Assembly (NCBI GenBank): GCA_030673805.1
Contig: DAOVIH010000012.1
Coordinates: 1 to 18,960, forward strand
Length of the DNA stretch: 18,960 nt
Reading direction: 5' to 3'
DNA from: Candidatus Bathyarchaeota archaeon
Lineage (GTDB): Archaea; Thermoproteota; Bathyarchaeia; Bathyarchaeales; Bathycorpusculaceae
Of this stretch, positions 1 to 6,492 are shown piece after piece (position 1 is the stretch's first letter; each line of letters opens with the position of its first letter). A program made the position numbers and the translations under genes. The notes beneath the pieces were generated by a model. It did not search any database. It was given only the letters and a program-made list of their open reading frames with translations, and was not told the DNA's origin.

Positions 1-273
1 AAGTTGGGTGCAACTGATGTTAGGAGTCCTGGGAACGATGGTAATCTTCAACCAAGGTTATACATTAGTGGTGACGTGTGGAATGATGGTATTTTAATTG
101 TTCAAGTTAAGTTGCATGTTGTTCTATATCGAGGAACTATCGTAGTAAAGGATACCTATGTGGGTGTTGGAACAATGACTGCAGGATCTTCAACGTATAT
201 CTCAAGAAACATATCCTACAATGGACCAGCACTAACCCACTGGACAATAACACCACTTTGGGAACGAATCTAA
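1..273 (+). CDS. 3' end of a hypothetical protein, probably an extracytoplasmic beta-sandwich domain
   Basis: The frame is open from base 1, so the gene begins outside the window; the TTG at 4 is probably internal. About 90 residues remain. The alternation of hydrophobic and polar residues, 'SGDVWNDG' near the start, a glycine/serine-rich turn ('TAGSST') and a late 'YNG' resemble the FxLYD-like or DUF3426-like beta-sandwich domains common at the C-termini of archaeal surface proteins. There are no cysteines or catalytic motifs in the visible part. This resemblance comes from pattern only. I cannot name the protein, and the missing N-terminus would be needed to tell whether it is secreted. Confidence 0.5.
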   Translation, partial: KLGATDVRSPGNDGNLQPRLYISGDVWNDGILIVQVKLHVVLYRGTIVVKDTYVGVGTMTAGSSTYISRNISYNGPALTHWTITPLWERI

Positions 274-315
274 GACCAGATAGTCAAGGTTTCTTTACAA
301 AAACCGTTTTTTGCC

Positions 316-345
316 AAAATATATCTAGATAACTAGGGATATCAG
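316..345 (+). promoter_or_regulatory. TATA-like promoter of a probably leaderless transcript
   Basis: The run AAATATATC (about 316-324) is a good archaeal TATA-box match centred about 25 nt before the ATG at 346. Transcription would start at or next to the start codon, and no Shine-Dalgarno sequence lies in front of it. Inferred from spacing only. Confidence 0.4.
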
Positions 346-603
346 ATGAACAAAAGCTTACTGAACAGACTCTTAGTTACGGCAATTATCATCTTGTTAT
401 CTCTATCATCAATAGCAGTTCTGAATGTAACGGCCCAGAAAGAGGATTCGATATGGACTACAAACCTGAGAAAGAATCTTGCTGACTTCACTCTGACCAG
501 TCATAGAGTCATTACGTTAAATGATGCTGGAGAGCTAATTTTTCTACGAAAAAGTGATGGTTCACTAGTTCTGTTAAAGGCAAAATGTATGTTTTTCTTT
601 TAG
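346..603 (+). CDS. Short secreted protein, possibly the truncated N-terminus of a beta-propeller protein
   Basis: This 85-residue frame begins with a clear signal peptide or membrane anchor: basic residues (MNKSLLNR), then a hydrophobic stretch to about residue 30. The mature part includes 'VITLNDAGELIFLRKSDGS', which looks like the first blade of a PQQ/YncE-type beta-propeller, but the frame then ends abruptly in 'KCMFFF'. Its stop codon overlaps the 3' end of the convergent catalase gene by 4 nt. I infer that a longer protein was cut short when the catalase gene arrived or the region was rearranged, so it may be a pseudogene. A genuine small secreted protein cannot be excluded. It has a TATA-like box but no ribosome site. 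Confidence 0.4.
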   Translation: MNKSLLNRLLVTAIIILLSLSSIAVLNVTAQKEDSIWTTNLRKNLADFTLTSHRVITLNDAGELIFLRKSDGSLVLLKAKCMFFF

Positions 604-2051
604 ATGTTTATGTTTAATCCTTCAGCAACGCGTTGTCCGTACTCTGGGTCAGCTTTATAGAATATTTTTGTCTGTCTAATCTGTATTTCTTTTTTAGCAT
701 TGCACAGATGAGTAACTATGTTTCCAATTAGATTTTCCCGATTTTGATCGGTCATGACTTTTCGGTATAGGACTCCAGGCTGCACAAAATCATCGTTAGG
801 ATGAGTGTATTTTTGACGAGCAACTTTACCAGAAACCTCGTAACCTGGTTCAGCAGTTTCAATGTCTGGTTCGGGACCACCAAAACTATTAGGATAATAG
901 TTGGGAGCACTTCCACCATTTTCATCAAAACGCATATAGCCATCACGTTGATAGTTCACCGCTTTCACAGCTTTAGGTCGGTTAACAGGTAACAGATGAT
1001 AGTTTGGTCCCAATCGGTAACGATGCGCGTCATGGTACGCAAAAAGACGACCCTGCAACATCTTATCTGGTGAAGCTGTAATTCCTAGCACAAAATTTCC
1101 AGGGGAAAATGCAGCTTGTTCTACTTCTGCAAAGTAATTAGATGGGTTTCGATTCAAAACCATTCGTCCCACTTCCATAACAGGATAATCTCCGTGAGGC
1201 CACACTTTGGTTACATCAAACACGTCAAATCTGTAAGTCTCAGCATCTTTTACGGGCATTACTTGAACTTGTAGGGTCCATGAAGGATAGTCTCCCTTTT
1301 TTATTGTATTGTGAAGGTCTCTTGTAGCGTTATCTGGGTCTGTTCCTTTTACTTGCTCGGCTTCTTGTCGGGTGAAATTCTGTATGCCTTGATCAGTTTT
1401 GAAATGATACTTGATCCAGAATGATTTGCCATCTTCATTGTACAACTTGTAGGTGTGGCTTCCATATCCATTCATATTTCGGAATGATCTTGGGGTTCCT
1501 CTGTCAGAGAATAGAATGGTTACTTGATGAAGTGATTCTGGGGTTAAAGATAGAAAATCCCAGAACATGTTTGCATCTTTCAGGTTTGTTTCTGGATTAC
1601 GTTTTTGAGTGTGAATAAAGTCTGGAAATTTGAGGGGATCACGGATAAAAAATACAGGTGTGTTGTTTCCAACAAGATCATAGTTGCCTTCTTCTGTGTA
1701 GAATTTTACTGCAAATCCTCTGGGATCTCGTTCAGCGTCTGCTGAACCTTTTTCACCGCCTACTGTTGAAAATCGTGCAAAAACTTCGGTTCGTTTACCT
1801 ACTTCTGAAAGAAAATGGGCTCTTGTGTATTTTGTTACGTCGTTTGTGACCTCAAAATATCCCCCTGCTCCAGCTCCTTTGGCATGAACAACCCTTTCGG
1901 GTATTCTTTCCCTGTTAAAGTGAGCCAATTTTTCGATCAAATGAACATCTTTCAGCAAAACTGGACCAGGTGTTCCAGCTGTGACTGAATTCTGGTCGTC
2001 GTCTACACGTCTACCAAAATTTGTAGTTAATTTCTTCTGTTTATCACTCAT
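600..2051 (-). CDS. kat: Heme catalase (small-subunit, clade 3 type)
   Basis: This enzyme breaks hydrogen peroxide down to water and oxygen in the cytoplasm. The 483-residue length is typical of small-subunit monofunctional heme catalases. Visible active-site features are the distal histidine His56 in 'RVVHAKGAG', the distal asparagine in 'LVGNNTPVFF' (129-130), and the proximal heme ligand Tyr339 in 'RLFAYHDAHRYRLG'. The usual C-terminal helices follow, and there is no C-terminal flavodoxin-like extension of the large-subunit class. The sequence resembles catalases of methanogens and bacteria. The ATG is preceded by a TATA-like box about 35 nt upstream and lacks a strong Shine-Dalgarno site. 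The gene stands alone, convergent with a short secreted protein and divergent from the protease gene. Catalases have a patchy distribution in anaerobic archaea, so horizontal acquisition is plausible. The gene looks intact. Confidence 0.97.
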   Translation of the reverse strand: MSDKQKKLTTNFGRRVDDDQNSVTAGTPGPVLLKDVHLIEKLAHFNRERIPERVVHAKGAGAGGYFEVTNDVTKYTRAHFLSEVGKRTEVFARFSTVGGEKGSADAERDPRGFAVKFYTEEGNYDLVGNNTPVFFIRDPLKFPDFIHTQKRNPETNLKDANMFWDFLSLTPESLHQVTILFSDRGTPRSFRNMNGYGSHTYKLYNEDGKSFWIKYHFKTDQGIQNFTRQEAEQVKGTDPDNATRDLHNTIKKGDYPSWTLQVQVMPVKDAETYRFDVFDVTKVWPHGDYPVMEVGRMVLNRNPSNYFAEVEQAAFSPGNFVLGITASPDKMLQGRLFAYHDAHRYRLGPNYHLLPVNRPKAVKAVNYQRDGYMRFDENGGSAPNYYPNSFGGPEPDIETAEPGYEVSGKVARQKYTHPNDDFVQPGVLYRKVMTDQNRENLIGNIVTHLCNAKKEIQIRQTKIFYKADPEYGQRVAEGLNINI

Positions 2052-2083
2052 TCAGAAAGCCCGATAATTCAAAGATGAAATTT

Positions 2084-2092
2084 CTATTTAAC
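2084..2092 (-). promoter_or_regulatory. TATA-like box of the catalase gene
   Basis: On the minus strand this reads GTTAAATAG, preceded by an A-rich stretch as expected for a BRE. It sits about 37 nt before the catalase ATG, which would give a leader of roughly 11 nt. No peroxide-sensor operator is recognised. Confidence 0.35.
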
Positions 2093-2259
2093 TTTTTGTT
2101 TTTAGTATTATTCGCGTGTACAGTCATCGTTAGTTCCTCGTTAGTAGTGCCGACATTGTTGGTTGAGCTAAAACTGATTTCACTACAAAAATGTGATTTT
2201 GCTTTCTGCTAAAAGCTATTACTAAGTAGGCTTAGTGTAGTTCAATGGAGTGTTGAATC

Positions 2260-3051
2260 TTGTCAAAGGAGTCGCTAGTGAATTGGAAGGTGTTTTGGGT
2301 TCTTTTTGGTGCTAGCCTCTTTGGCATTATTTGTGTTTTGCCATTTGTACTTACTCTTCAAGGTGATTTGATAGAGCAAGTTCCACTTCCATTGAGTGTC
2401 ATCATAGGCCTTAGTGTAGTTCAGAGTGGTATGTTGTTCTTTGTCTTGACTTTGTTTGGTCTTATACTTGCCAAGAAGGTTGGACTTGGTGCTCCATTAT
2501 TGGAGGATTGGAGTTTAGGTAAAGATGTGAGGTCGCGCTTCAAGTCAATTCTAGGAGTTTCTGTGGGTATAGGTTTAGTTGTTGGATTTTTGATAATTGT
2601 TGGTGACTTGCTGTTTTCTTTTTTTGTTGATATTGGGTCAATCGGAACTGTGGCACCTCCTGTATGGCAAGGCTTTCTAGCATCATTTTATGGTGCTATT
2701 AACGAAGAAATCATGATGCGGCTATTCCTTGTTTCATTGTTTGTCTGGGTGTTTAGCAAGATACGAAGAAGAAAGGAGGATGGTAAATCTGCAGATTTTA
2801 TGTTATGGTTTGCTATTGTTTTGTCGGCGGTCCTATTTGGTCTGGGGCATCTTCCAGTTACAGCTTCTTTGGTGGCTCTAACACCTTTGATTGTTACACG
2901 TGCAATAGTGCTAAATGGAATTGGTGGTATTGCTTTTGGATGGTTATATTGGAGGAAGGGGTTAGAATCTGCAATGATAGCACATTTCTCAACTGACATA
3001 ATTCTTTATGTAGTTCTGCCGTTGTTTTTGTCTTTTCTGAGTGGATCTTGA
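2260..3051 (+). CDS. CPBP-family intramembrane protease (CAAX/Abi type)
   Basis: This is a 263-residue polytopic membrane protein with the three conserved CPBP motifs: the glutamate pair and arginine of motif 1 (Glu149, Glu150, Arg154 in 'NEEIMMR'), FxxxH of motif 2 (Phe193, His197 in 'FGLGH'), and the motif 3 histidine with Asp246 ('HFSTD', His242). The family contains eukaryotic Rce1 CAAX prenyl proteases and bacterial/archaeal proteases tied to bacteriocin immunity or signalling; the substrate here is unknown. About seven or eight hydrophobic segments are visible. The start is TTG at 2260 with GGAG 9 nt upstream; an ATG at 2245 meets a stop at once. The gene is monocistronic, transcribed away from catalase and towards the ECF-like gene. 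Confidence 0.9.
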   Translation: MSKESLVNWKVFWVLFGASLFGIICVLPFVLTLQGDLIEQVPLPLSVIIGLSVVQSGMLFFVLTLFGLILAKKVGLGAPLLEDWSLGKDVRSRFKSILGVSVGIGLVVGFLIIVGDLLFSFFVDIGSIGTVAPPVWQGFLASFYGAINEEIMMRLFLVSLFVWVFSKIRRRKEDGKSADFMLWFAIVLSAVLFGLGHLPVTASLVALTPLIVTRAIVLNGIGGIAFGWLYWRKGLESAMIAHFSTDIILYVVLPLFLSFLSGS

Positions 3052-3080
3052 AGGCGACTTCTTAGATCTTTTGTTCCTTG
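3052..3080 (+). repeat. Intergenic repeat family, copy 1 (left half only)
   Basis: It reads GACTTCTTAGATCTTTTG and so matches the family consensus AACTYCTTAGATCTTTTGT. It starts directly after the stop codon of the protease gene and lies in the 46-nt space between two convergent genes. The right half (GGTTGGAAAACGG...) is absent. Confidence 0.5.
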
Positions 3081-3097
3081 TTTGTGTCAACTTTTCA

Positions 3098-3616
3098 TCA
3101 AAGAAAAATCCCGGAAAGATATCTTTTCCATATTATCACCGTAAAATATCCTGCTATGGCTCCATTAAGAATCGCTACAACAATTATGGCAAAGTACATT
3201 GCAGGCACCATTGGAATTATGCCTAAGATCGTTGTTACGTACATAGAGAGTAAACCAGTGATTCCAGTGGCAATGGTCAAAAGCAGAATCAATCTTTTTG
3301 ATTTAATGCATTTTTCCCTTTTAACTTTGAAGAAGTAAAAGAAGCTGTCAATCATTAAGCCATAAAATAAGGAAAATAATAAGCTGAATGGGAAAAAGCC
3401 AATTCTTAGAATGCTCAATAGAAGTCCTGTTATTAAAGAGGCATATGTTGCCCCCCCTTTGGTAACAATCAATGAGGCTAATGAAAAGCATAGGGCTTGA
3501 ATACCTATTACCATTTTGTCAATAGGAGAAGGTAAGAAACCGCTTGAAACAAAGGCTAATGTTCCAAGCAAAGTAATGACTGCAACTTTTTTGCTATTAA
3601 ATAAGGTATTCACCAC
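3098..3616 (-). CDS. Six-helix membrane protein, ECF-transporter S-component-like
   Basis: The 172-residue protein is almost entirely hydrophobic, with about six predicted membrane segments (near 10-28, 34-52, 55-72, 74-96, 108-131 and 134-163), separated by a charged cytoplasmic loop ('KVKREKCIKSKR', 97-108). Size and topology match substrate-binding S-components of energy-coupling factor vitamin transporters, and the glycine-rich third segment ('TKGGATYASLITG') resembles that fold. No substrate signature is recognised, and no EcfA or EcfT genes lie in the window, so it would share a module encoded elsewhere. The start is GTG at 3616, with a second GTG one codon later; a TATA-like AT-rich stretch lies about 15-40 nt upstream. 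It could instead be another small six-helix family. Confidence 0.5.
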   Translation of the reverse strand: MVNTLFNSKKVAVITLLGTLAFVSSGFLPSPIDKMVIGIQALCFSLASLIVTKGGATYASLITGLLLSILRIGFFPFSLLFSLFYGLMIDSFFYFFKVKREKCIKSKRLILLLTIATGITGLLSMYVTTILGIIPMVPAMYFAIIVVAILNGAIAGYFTVIIWKRYLSGIFL

Positions 3617-3715
3617 ACTTGGTTTCTTAAATCAATCCGAAATCCTTTTTTAATCTTTTCCATAGTTCCTCATCTTCACTCGGTTATTTTTCCTATTAAT
3701 TTCTGATTCATACAT

Positions 3716-3737
3716 CTTTTATTTGCTAAAGCAGATT
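3716..3737 (+). promoter_or_regulatory. TATA-like box before the structured RNA candidate
   Basis: CTTTTATTT (about 3715-3723) lies some 20-25 nt before the first base of the predicted outer stem at 3738. That spacing fits an archaeal promoter that starts the RNA itself. Confidence 0.3.
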
Positions 3738-3843
3738 GTTGGTGTAGTGAGTGTGGGTTTCAGTTTAGAGAACTAGTATCACTCTAGTTCCTAAGATTCT
3801 TCGTTTTACCTCCAAGAAGACAGGGAAGCCACACTCACCCAAC
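3738..3843 (+). ncRNA. Candidate structured RNA with a three-way junction
   Basis: No reading frame covers this stretch, yet it contains nested perfect inverted repeats. The outer stem P1 pairs GTGAGTGTGG (3747-3756) with CCACACTCAC (3829-3838) and is extended by GTTGG (3738-3742) with CCAAC (3839-3843) around a TGTA bulge. Hairpin P2 pairs TTTAG (3764-3768) with CTAAG (3791-3795), and GAACTAG (3770-3776) with CTAGTTC (3784-3790), with a 7-nt loop. Hairpin P3 pairs TTCTT (3797-3801) with AAGAA (3814-3818). A TTTT run follows. It does not match any tRNA, SRP, RNase P, C/D or H/ACA layout, or any riboswitch I know. It could also be a small inverted-repeat mobile element, or an independent RNA ended by the downstream repeat copy 2. 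Confidence 0.5.
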
Positions 3844-3883
3844 TTTTCATCTGGTTTTGATCTAGGATGAATTGCTATCACTG

Positions 3884-3945
3884 TTGACTGCCTGGATCTT
3901 TTGTTGATGTGAAAGGTTGGAAAACGGTACGGTACGACTTTTGTA
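3884..3945 (+). repeat. Intergenic repeat family, copy 2 (both halves)
   Basis: The left half is CTGGATCTTTTGTTGATG and the right half is GGTTGGAAAACGGTACGG followed by TACGACTTTT. It lies about 40 nt after the structured RNA candidate and about 110 nt before the zinc-ribbon start. Homology to copy 4 appears to continue rightwards (TGTAGCTTATC... ATTCTTG). Confidence 0.6.
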
Positions 3946-3988
3946 GCTTATCAAAGATTCTTGATTATTAGTTCCTTTTGGTCAGAGA

Positions 3989-4010
3989 CAAATTGTTTAA
4001 AATTATTTAT
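3989..4010 (+). promoter_or_regulatory. TATA-like box of the zinc-ribbon gene
   Basis: TTTAAAATTATTTATTA is a strong AT-rich TATA candidate about 50-65 nt before the ATG at 4057. It gives a leader of roughly 30 nt. Confidence 0.35.
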
Positions 4011-4056
4011 TAGCCTCATTTGACATTAAAAACTGAACGGAGTTGTACTTTTTTCA

Positions 4057-4398
4057 ATGTCTGAACAGAAACCAAAGAAGAAGCAGAAGCAAGAACTGGT
4101 AGTTGAGCAGGAGAAAGCTGAAAACAAAAATGTTGGTAAGCTGGTTCAGGCCTTAGAAGAGTTAAAGCATGAAGAGAAGTTTGTTGACATTCAGGTTTGT
4201 CCAAAGTGCAAAAGTGCAAGATTGCGAAGGGTTAACGCTATGATGGGTGATATGATGGGACATGTGGGTTGGTTGCCAGTGATTTATGAGTGTCTTGATT
4301 GTGGCTGGAGAGGAAGACTAGAAGTTTTAGCAACTAACAAAAAGCAAAGCTGGAAAGAAATTGCGCTAATTGCTGAAGCTTCAGACATTGAAGAGTAG
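4057..4398 (+). CDS. Small zinc-ribbon protein with a charged N-terminal tail
   Basis: The 113-residue protein starts with a lysine/glutamate-rich, probably unstructured or coiled segment (residues 1-44). A zinc ribbon follows, built from 'CPKC' (48-51) and 'CLDC' followed by GWRG (about 79-86), the two cysteine knuckles expected to hold one zinc ion. Between them are methionine-rich residues ('MMGDMMGHVG'). Stand-alone zinc ribbons of this type are common in archaea and often bind nucleic acid or act within transcription or ribosome complexes; the actual role here is unknown. The ATG at 4057 lacks a strong Shine-Dalgarno site but has a TATA-like box upstream. Repeat copies lie on both sides. 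Confidence 0.75.
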   Translation: MSEQKPKKKQKQELVVEQEKAENKNVGKLVQALEELKHEEKFVDIQVCPKCKSARLRRVNAMMGDMMGHVGWLPVIYECLDCGWRGRLEVLATNKKQSWKEIALIAEASDIEE

Positions 4399-4444
4399 TT
4401 TTCTTCAAAACCTCTTTCTCCATAAACTTGAATTATTTGTGAAG

Positions 4445-4476
4445 AATGAACTTCTCTGATCTTTTGTGAACGTGAA
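4445..4476 (+). repeat. Intergenic repeat family, copy 3 (left half)
   Basis: It reads GAACTTCTCTGATCTTTTGTG followed by AACGTGAAA, close to the consensus. It lies about 50 nt after the zinc-ribbon stop and just before the end of the minus-strand cupin frame. The right half is not recognisable. Confidence 0.5.
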
Positions 4477-4492
4477 ACTGGCTGCTTAGCAA

Positions 4493-4888
4493 TTAGGATT
4501 CTCGTTTTAGTTTTGGGATTACACATAGAATCTTCAGTGTTTCTTTGCTGTTGTTTTTGATTTGGTGTTTTTCATCAGCAGGTATGAAGATGAAGTTGCC
4601 AGCAATGCATTTTTTCTGTGTGTTTTCTCCTTTTGCTAGACATTTTCCTTCTAGCACAAAGATTTCATGCTCCCAAGGATGGCTATGGTGAGGACTGTTG
4701 CCATTAGGTTCTATTTCACAGTATCTGATAGAAAAATGATCTGATCCAAAACAATCTCTTGAAAGCCATCGAAGCGTAAGTTTTGAACTATTTTCTCCCC
4801 CTTCAGTCTTCTCAACTTCACTATAATGAACTATCTTTATCTTGGATTCCCCTTCAACTCTTAATGCTCTGACAGAATTAAGACTTAC
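4493..4888 (-). pseudogene. Cupin-domain protein without a usable start codon
   Basis: An open frame of 131 codons encodes a clear single-domain cupin. Motif 1 is 'HHSHPWEHEIFVLEG', with the metal-binding histidines and glutamate, and motif 2 is 'GNFIFIPADEKHQIKN'. Such proteins bind a divalent metal and act as small-molecule enzymes or sensors; no substrate is evident. No ATG, GTG or TTG lies in frame before the cupin core, and an in-frame TGA closes the frame at 4889-4891. One base out of frame, a TTG followed by AGT AAG (4892 leftwards) would make an ordinary MSK-type N-terminus, so a single-base indel near 4881-4890 is the simplest explanation. It may be a fresh pseudogene, an assembly error, or a gene using a rare start such as ATA. 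Confidence 0.7.
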
Positions 4889-4910
4889 TCAAATACAAAG
4901 ATTAGCACTT

Positions 4911-4985
4911 ACTATGTGAACTCCTTAGATATTTTGTTCCTTCAAACGGTTGGAAAACCATACGGTACTATTTTTTGTAGGTTGT
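4911..4985 (+). repeat. Intergenic repeat family, copy 4 (both halves)
   Basis: The left half is GAACTCCTTAGATATTTTG; the right half is GGTTGGAAAACCATACGG followed by TACTATTTTTTGTAG. GGTTGGAAAACC is itself a small inverted repeat. It sits between the cupin frame and the 38-residue mini-gene, about 60 nt before the latter's ATG. Confidence 0.6.
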
Positions 4986-5043
4986 CTCTGATTCTTGGGT
5001 AAATCATTTTAAGAAAACATAGCAATTGGTTGTTGTGGTATCC

Positions 5044-5160
5044 ATGTCTAAGAAAGAGATTACAACTAAGAAGATCACAAACAAACCAGTGGTAACCACC
5101 AAAAAGAAACTACCGAGAACCACGACAAAAGGAAAAGGAGCATCGATAGGTACTCCCTAA
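5044..5160 (+). CDS. 38-residue basic Thr/Lys-rich peptide
   Basis: The frame ATG-TCT-AAG-AAA... encodes about 38 residues, nearly all Lys, Thr, Arg, Pro or Val (for example 'TTKKKLPRTTTKGKG'). It has no hydrophobic segment and no cysteine, so it is expected to be soluble, positively charged and disordered, perhaps binding nucleic acid. It lies between repeat copies 4 and 5 and ends 115 nt before the nuclease gene. No Shine-Dalgarno site is visible. The biased composition in a frame bounded by ATG and TAA argues for a real gene, but at this length chance cannot be ruled out. Confidence 0.4.
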   Translation: MSKKEITTKKITNKPVVTTKKKLPRTTTKGKGASIGTP

Positions 5161-5172
5161 CTATTCTTTTTC

Positions 5173-5235
5173 CATGAATTCTATAGATCTTGTGTGATTT
5201 CATAAGGTTGAAAATCGTATGGTACGACTTTTTTT
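5173..5235 (+). repeat. Intergenic repeat family, copy 5 (both halves)
   Basis: The left half is GAATTCTATAGATCTTGTG; the right half is AGGTTGAAAATCGTATGG followed by TACGACTTTTTTT. The right half forms a perfect small inverted repeat, TCGTA-TGG-TACGA. It starts about 15 nt after the mini-gene stop and ends about 40 nt before the nuclease gene. Confidence 0.6.
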
Positions 5236-5275
5236 ACGTAAATCATAAACATTGCTTATGGACTATTCTAGTTGA

Positions 5276-6220
5276 GTGAGTAACGTGAATAGATGGGTTT
5301 CATTATTCTCTTTGATTGCAGTATTGTTTTTGTTGTCAAGCATTTTTTTTGTTCACGGTTTGCTTGGTGAAATTGACATGATTGGGGTTGTTGCTAGGGT
5401 TTGGGATGGAGATACTTTTGATCTTGAATCTGGAGTAAGAGTCAGACTGGCTGACATAAATGCTTCTGAAATGGGTGACCCTGGTTATGCTGAGGCTAGA
5501 GACTTTTTGATTTCAATTGTGTATGATGAGACTGTCTATTTAGACATTGATGATGAGTACACTTATGATGATGAAGGAGAAGGCTCAAGACTAGTTTGCG
5601 TAGTCTACGTTGACTATAATGGCACTCATTATCTAAACGTAAATAAAGCTCTTTTAGTGGAAGGTCACGCAACTATTTGGGAGCATGATAACCAGTTTAA
5701 CCCTTATTCATGGAAGCTATATGTTCCAATAGATGAAGTTTCAGAACCTCCACCTCTTATTGAGTTGCCTTGGGCTGCTGGCAACTATTTTCCAGAACCA
5801 GACTCTGTTGATGTCCCACTTGACACAAACATAAGCATATCCTTTGGTAGGCCACCATCAATAGTTAACATGAGCCTATCTCCAGAAGTGCCAATTAAAG
5901 AAAGAACCTTTGAAAGCATCTGGGTTGCAGGAGGTAAATACACATTCCATTTAGCTGAATTACTAGAACCATCAACAACATATACAGTGACGATGGTTTT
6001 TGGTCAAGAAAGTGCACCTGAAGACTTTGCTCCAATAAGCACAAGAACTTGGAACTTCACCACTAAAGCTCAATCAACAGAACCTACTCTACCACCAGAT
6101 CCAGACCAGACTGGATTTGAATTCCCAACAGCCGAAGTAATCATTTCCACAATCATCATTTCACTTGCACTTGTCACTATTTACTACCTAAAGCGGAAAC
6201 CTGAACCTAAGAAAAGCTAG
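5276..6220 (+). CDS. Secreted, membrane-anchored staphylococcal-nuclease-like protein with a Big_5-type domain
   Basis: This 314-residue protein has a signal peptide (1-30), an SNase-like domain (about 36-140), an Ig-like Big_5/SbsA-type domain (about 165-262, from 'NYFPEPDSVDVPLDTNISISF' to 'TWNFTT'), a Pro/Asp linker, a C-terminal membrane helix (about 286-307) and a basic tail. It should face outwards, where such nucleases cut extracellular DNA or RNA with calcium. Aligning 'VRLADINASE' to the family 'RLxGIDAPE' puts Arg57 at the Arg35 position, Glu65 at the Glu43 general base and Arg105 at Arg87. The calcium-ligand Asp40 position holds Asn62, with Asp60 two residues earlier, so activity needs testing. 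The start is GTG at 5276 without Shine-Dalgarno; a TATA-like CATAAAC lies about 30 nt upstream. Confidence 0.85.
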   Translation: MSNVNRWVSLFSLIAVLFLLSSIFFVHGLLGEIDMIGVVARVWDGDTFDLESGVRVRLADINASEMGDPGYAEARDFLISIVYDETVYLDIDDEYTYDDEGEGSRLVCVVYVDYNGTHYLNVNKALLVEGHATIWEHDNQFNPYSWKLYVPIDEVSEPPPLIELPWAAGNYFPEPDSVDVPLDTNISISFGRPPSIVNMSLSPEVPIKERTFESIWVAGGKYTFHLAELLEPSTTYTVTMVFGQESAPEDFAPISTRTWNFTTKAQSTEPTLPPDPDQTGFEFPTAEVIISTIIISLALVTIYYLKRKPEPKKS

Positions 6221-6276
6221 TGAACCACATGAATCGGGGTGCGGTAATCTTTGTTGTTTTGGTTTGTACTAGCATA

Positions 6277-6302
6277 GTTTTTTCTAGTTAAGCATTTAAG
6301 AT
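6277..6302 (+). repeat. 26-bp direct repeat, copy A
   Basis: An exact 26-bp match to 7214-7239, beginning GTTTTTTCTAG and ending GCATTTAAGAT. It ends inside the start codon of the interrupted small frame at 6301. The bases before it also contain GTACTAG, shared loosely with the other copy. A 20-residue hydrophobic frame (6230-6289, MNRGAVIFVVLV...) overlaps it and is probably not a gene. Confidence 0.75.
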
Positions 6303-6492
6303 GAAGAAGACTGGACCTAGGAGAGGAGTATACCGCGACTCTATCCTTGAAAAGATGTTTCGCTGACTAAAGTGGCTTGCAGGAAAAGTTGACCTAAACA
6401 ATCCTTTAAGAGTAAAATTGGGAACATTTTGGGCAAAGTTTTTTAGTGAGACTCGTAGTGCTAAACGTTTTAAGGTTAACAAGAATGGCTAA
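6301..6492 (+). pseudogene. Small basic protein frame interrupted by one TGA
   Basis: The frame from ATG 6301 encodes 21 residues (MKKTGPRRGVYRDSILEKMFR), then TGA at 6364-6366, then 41 more protein-like residues ('LKWLAGKVDLNNPL...KRFKVNKNG') to TAA at 6490-6492. Both parts are rich in Lys/Arg with aromatic residues, and they share a frame. The simplest reading is a Trp codon (TGG) changed to TGA. Its last 8 nt overlap the start of the next small gene (ATGGCTAA arrangement), which suggests the two were once translationally coupled. It could be a pseudogene, a sequencing error, or a recoded gene; TGA ends other genes in this window. No family is recognised. Confidence 0.4.

Noticed and set aside
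2231..2423. 14-bp direct repeat CTTAGTGTAGTTCA at 2231 and 2410
   Set aside because: One repeated 14-mer is expected by chance in about 19 kb of sequence, and one copy lies inside the protease coding sequence.
3884..5235. Integron attC sites
   Set aside because: The repeats have no clear RYYYAAC/GTTRRRY core pair or long imperfect stem, and no tyrosine recombinase gene lies in the window. The cassette-like layout is reported only as inference.
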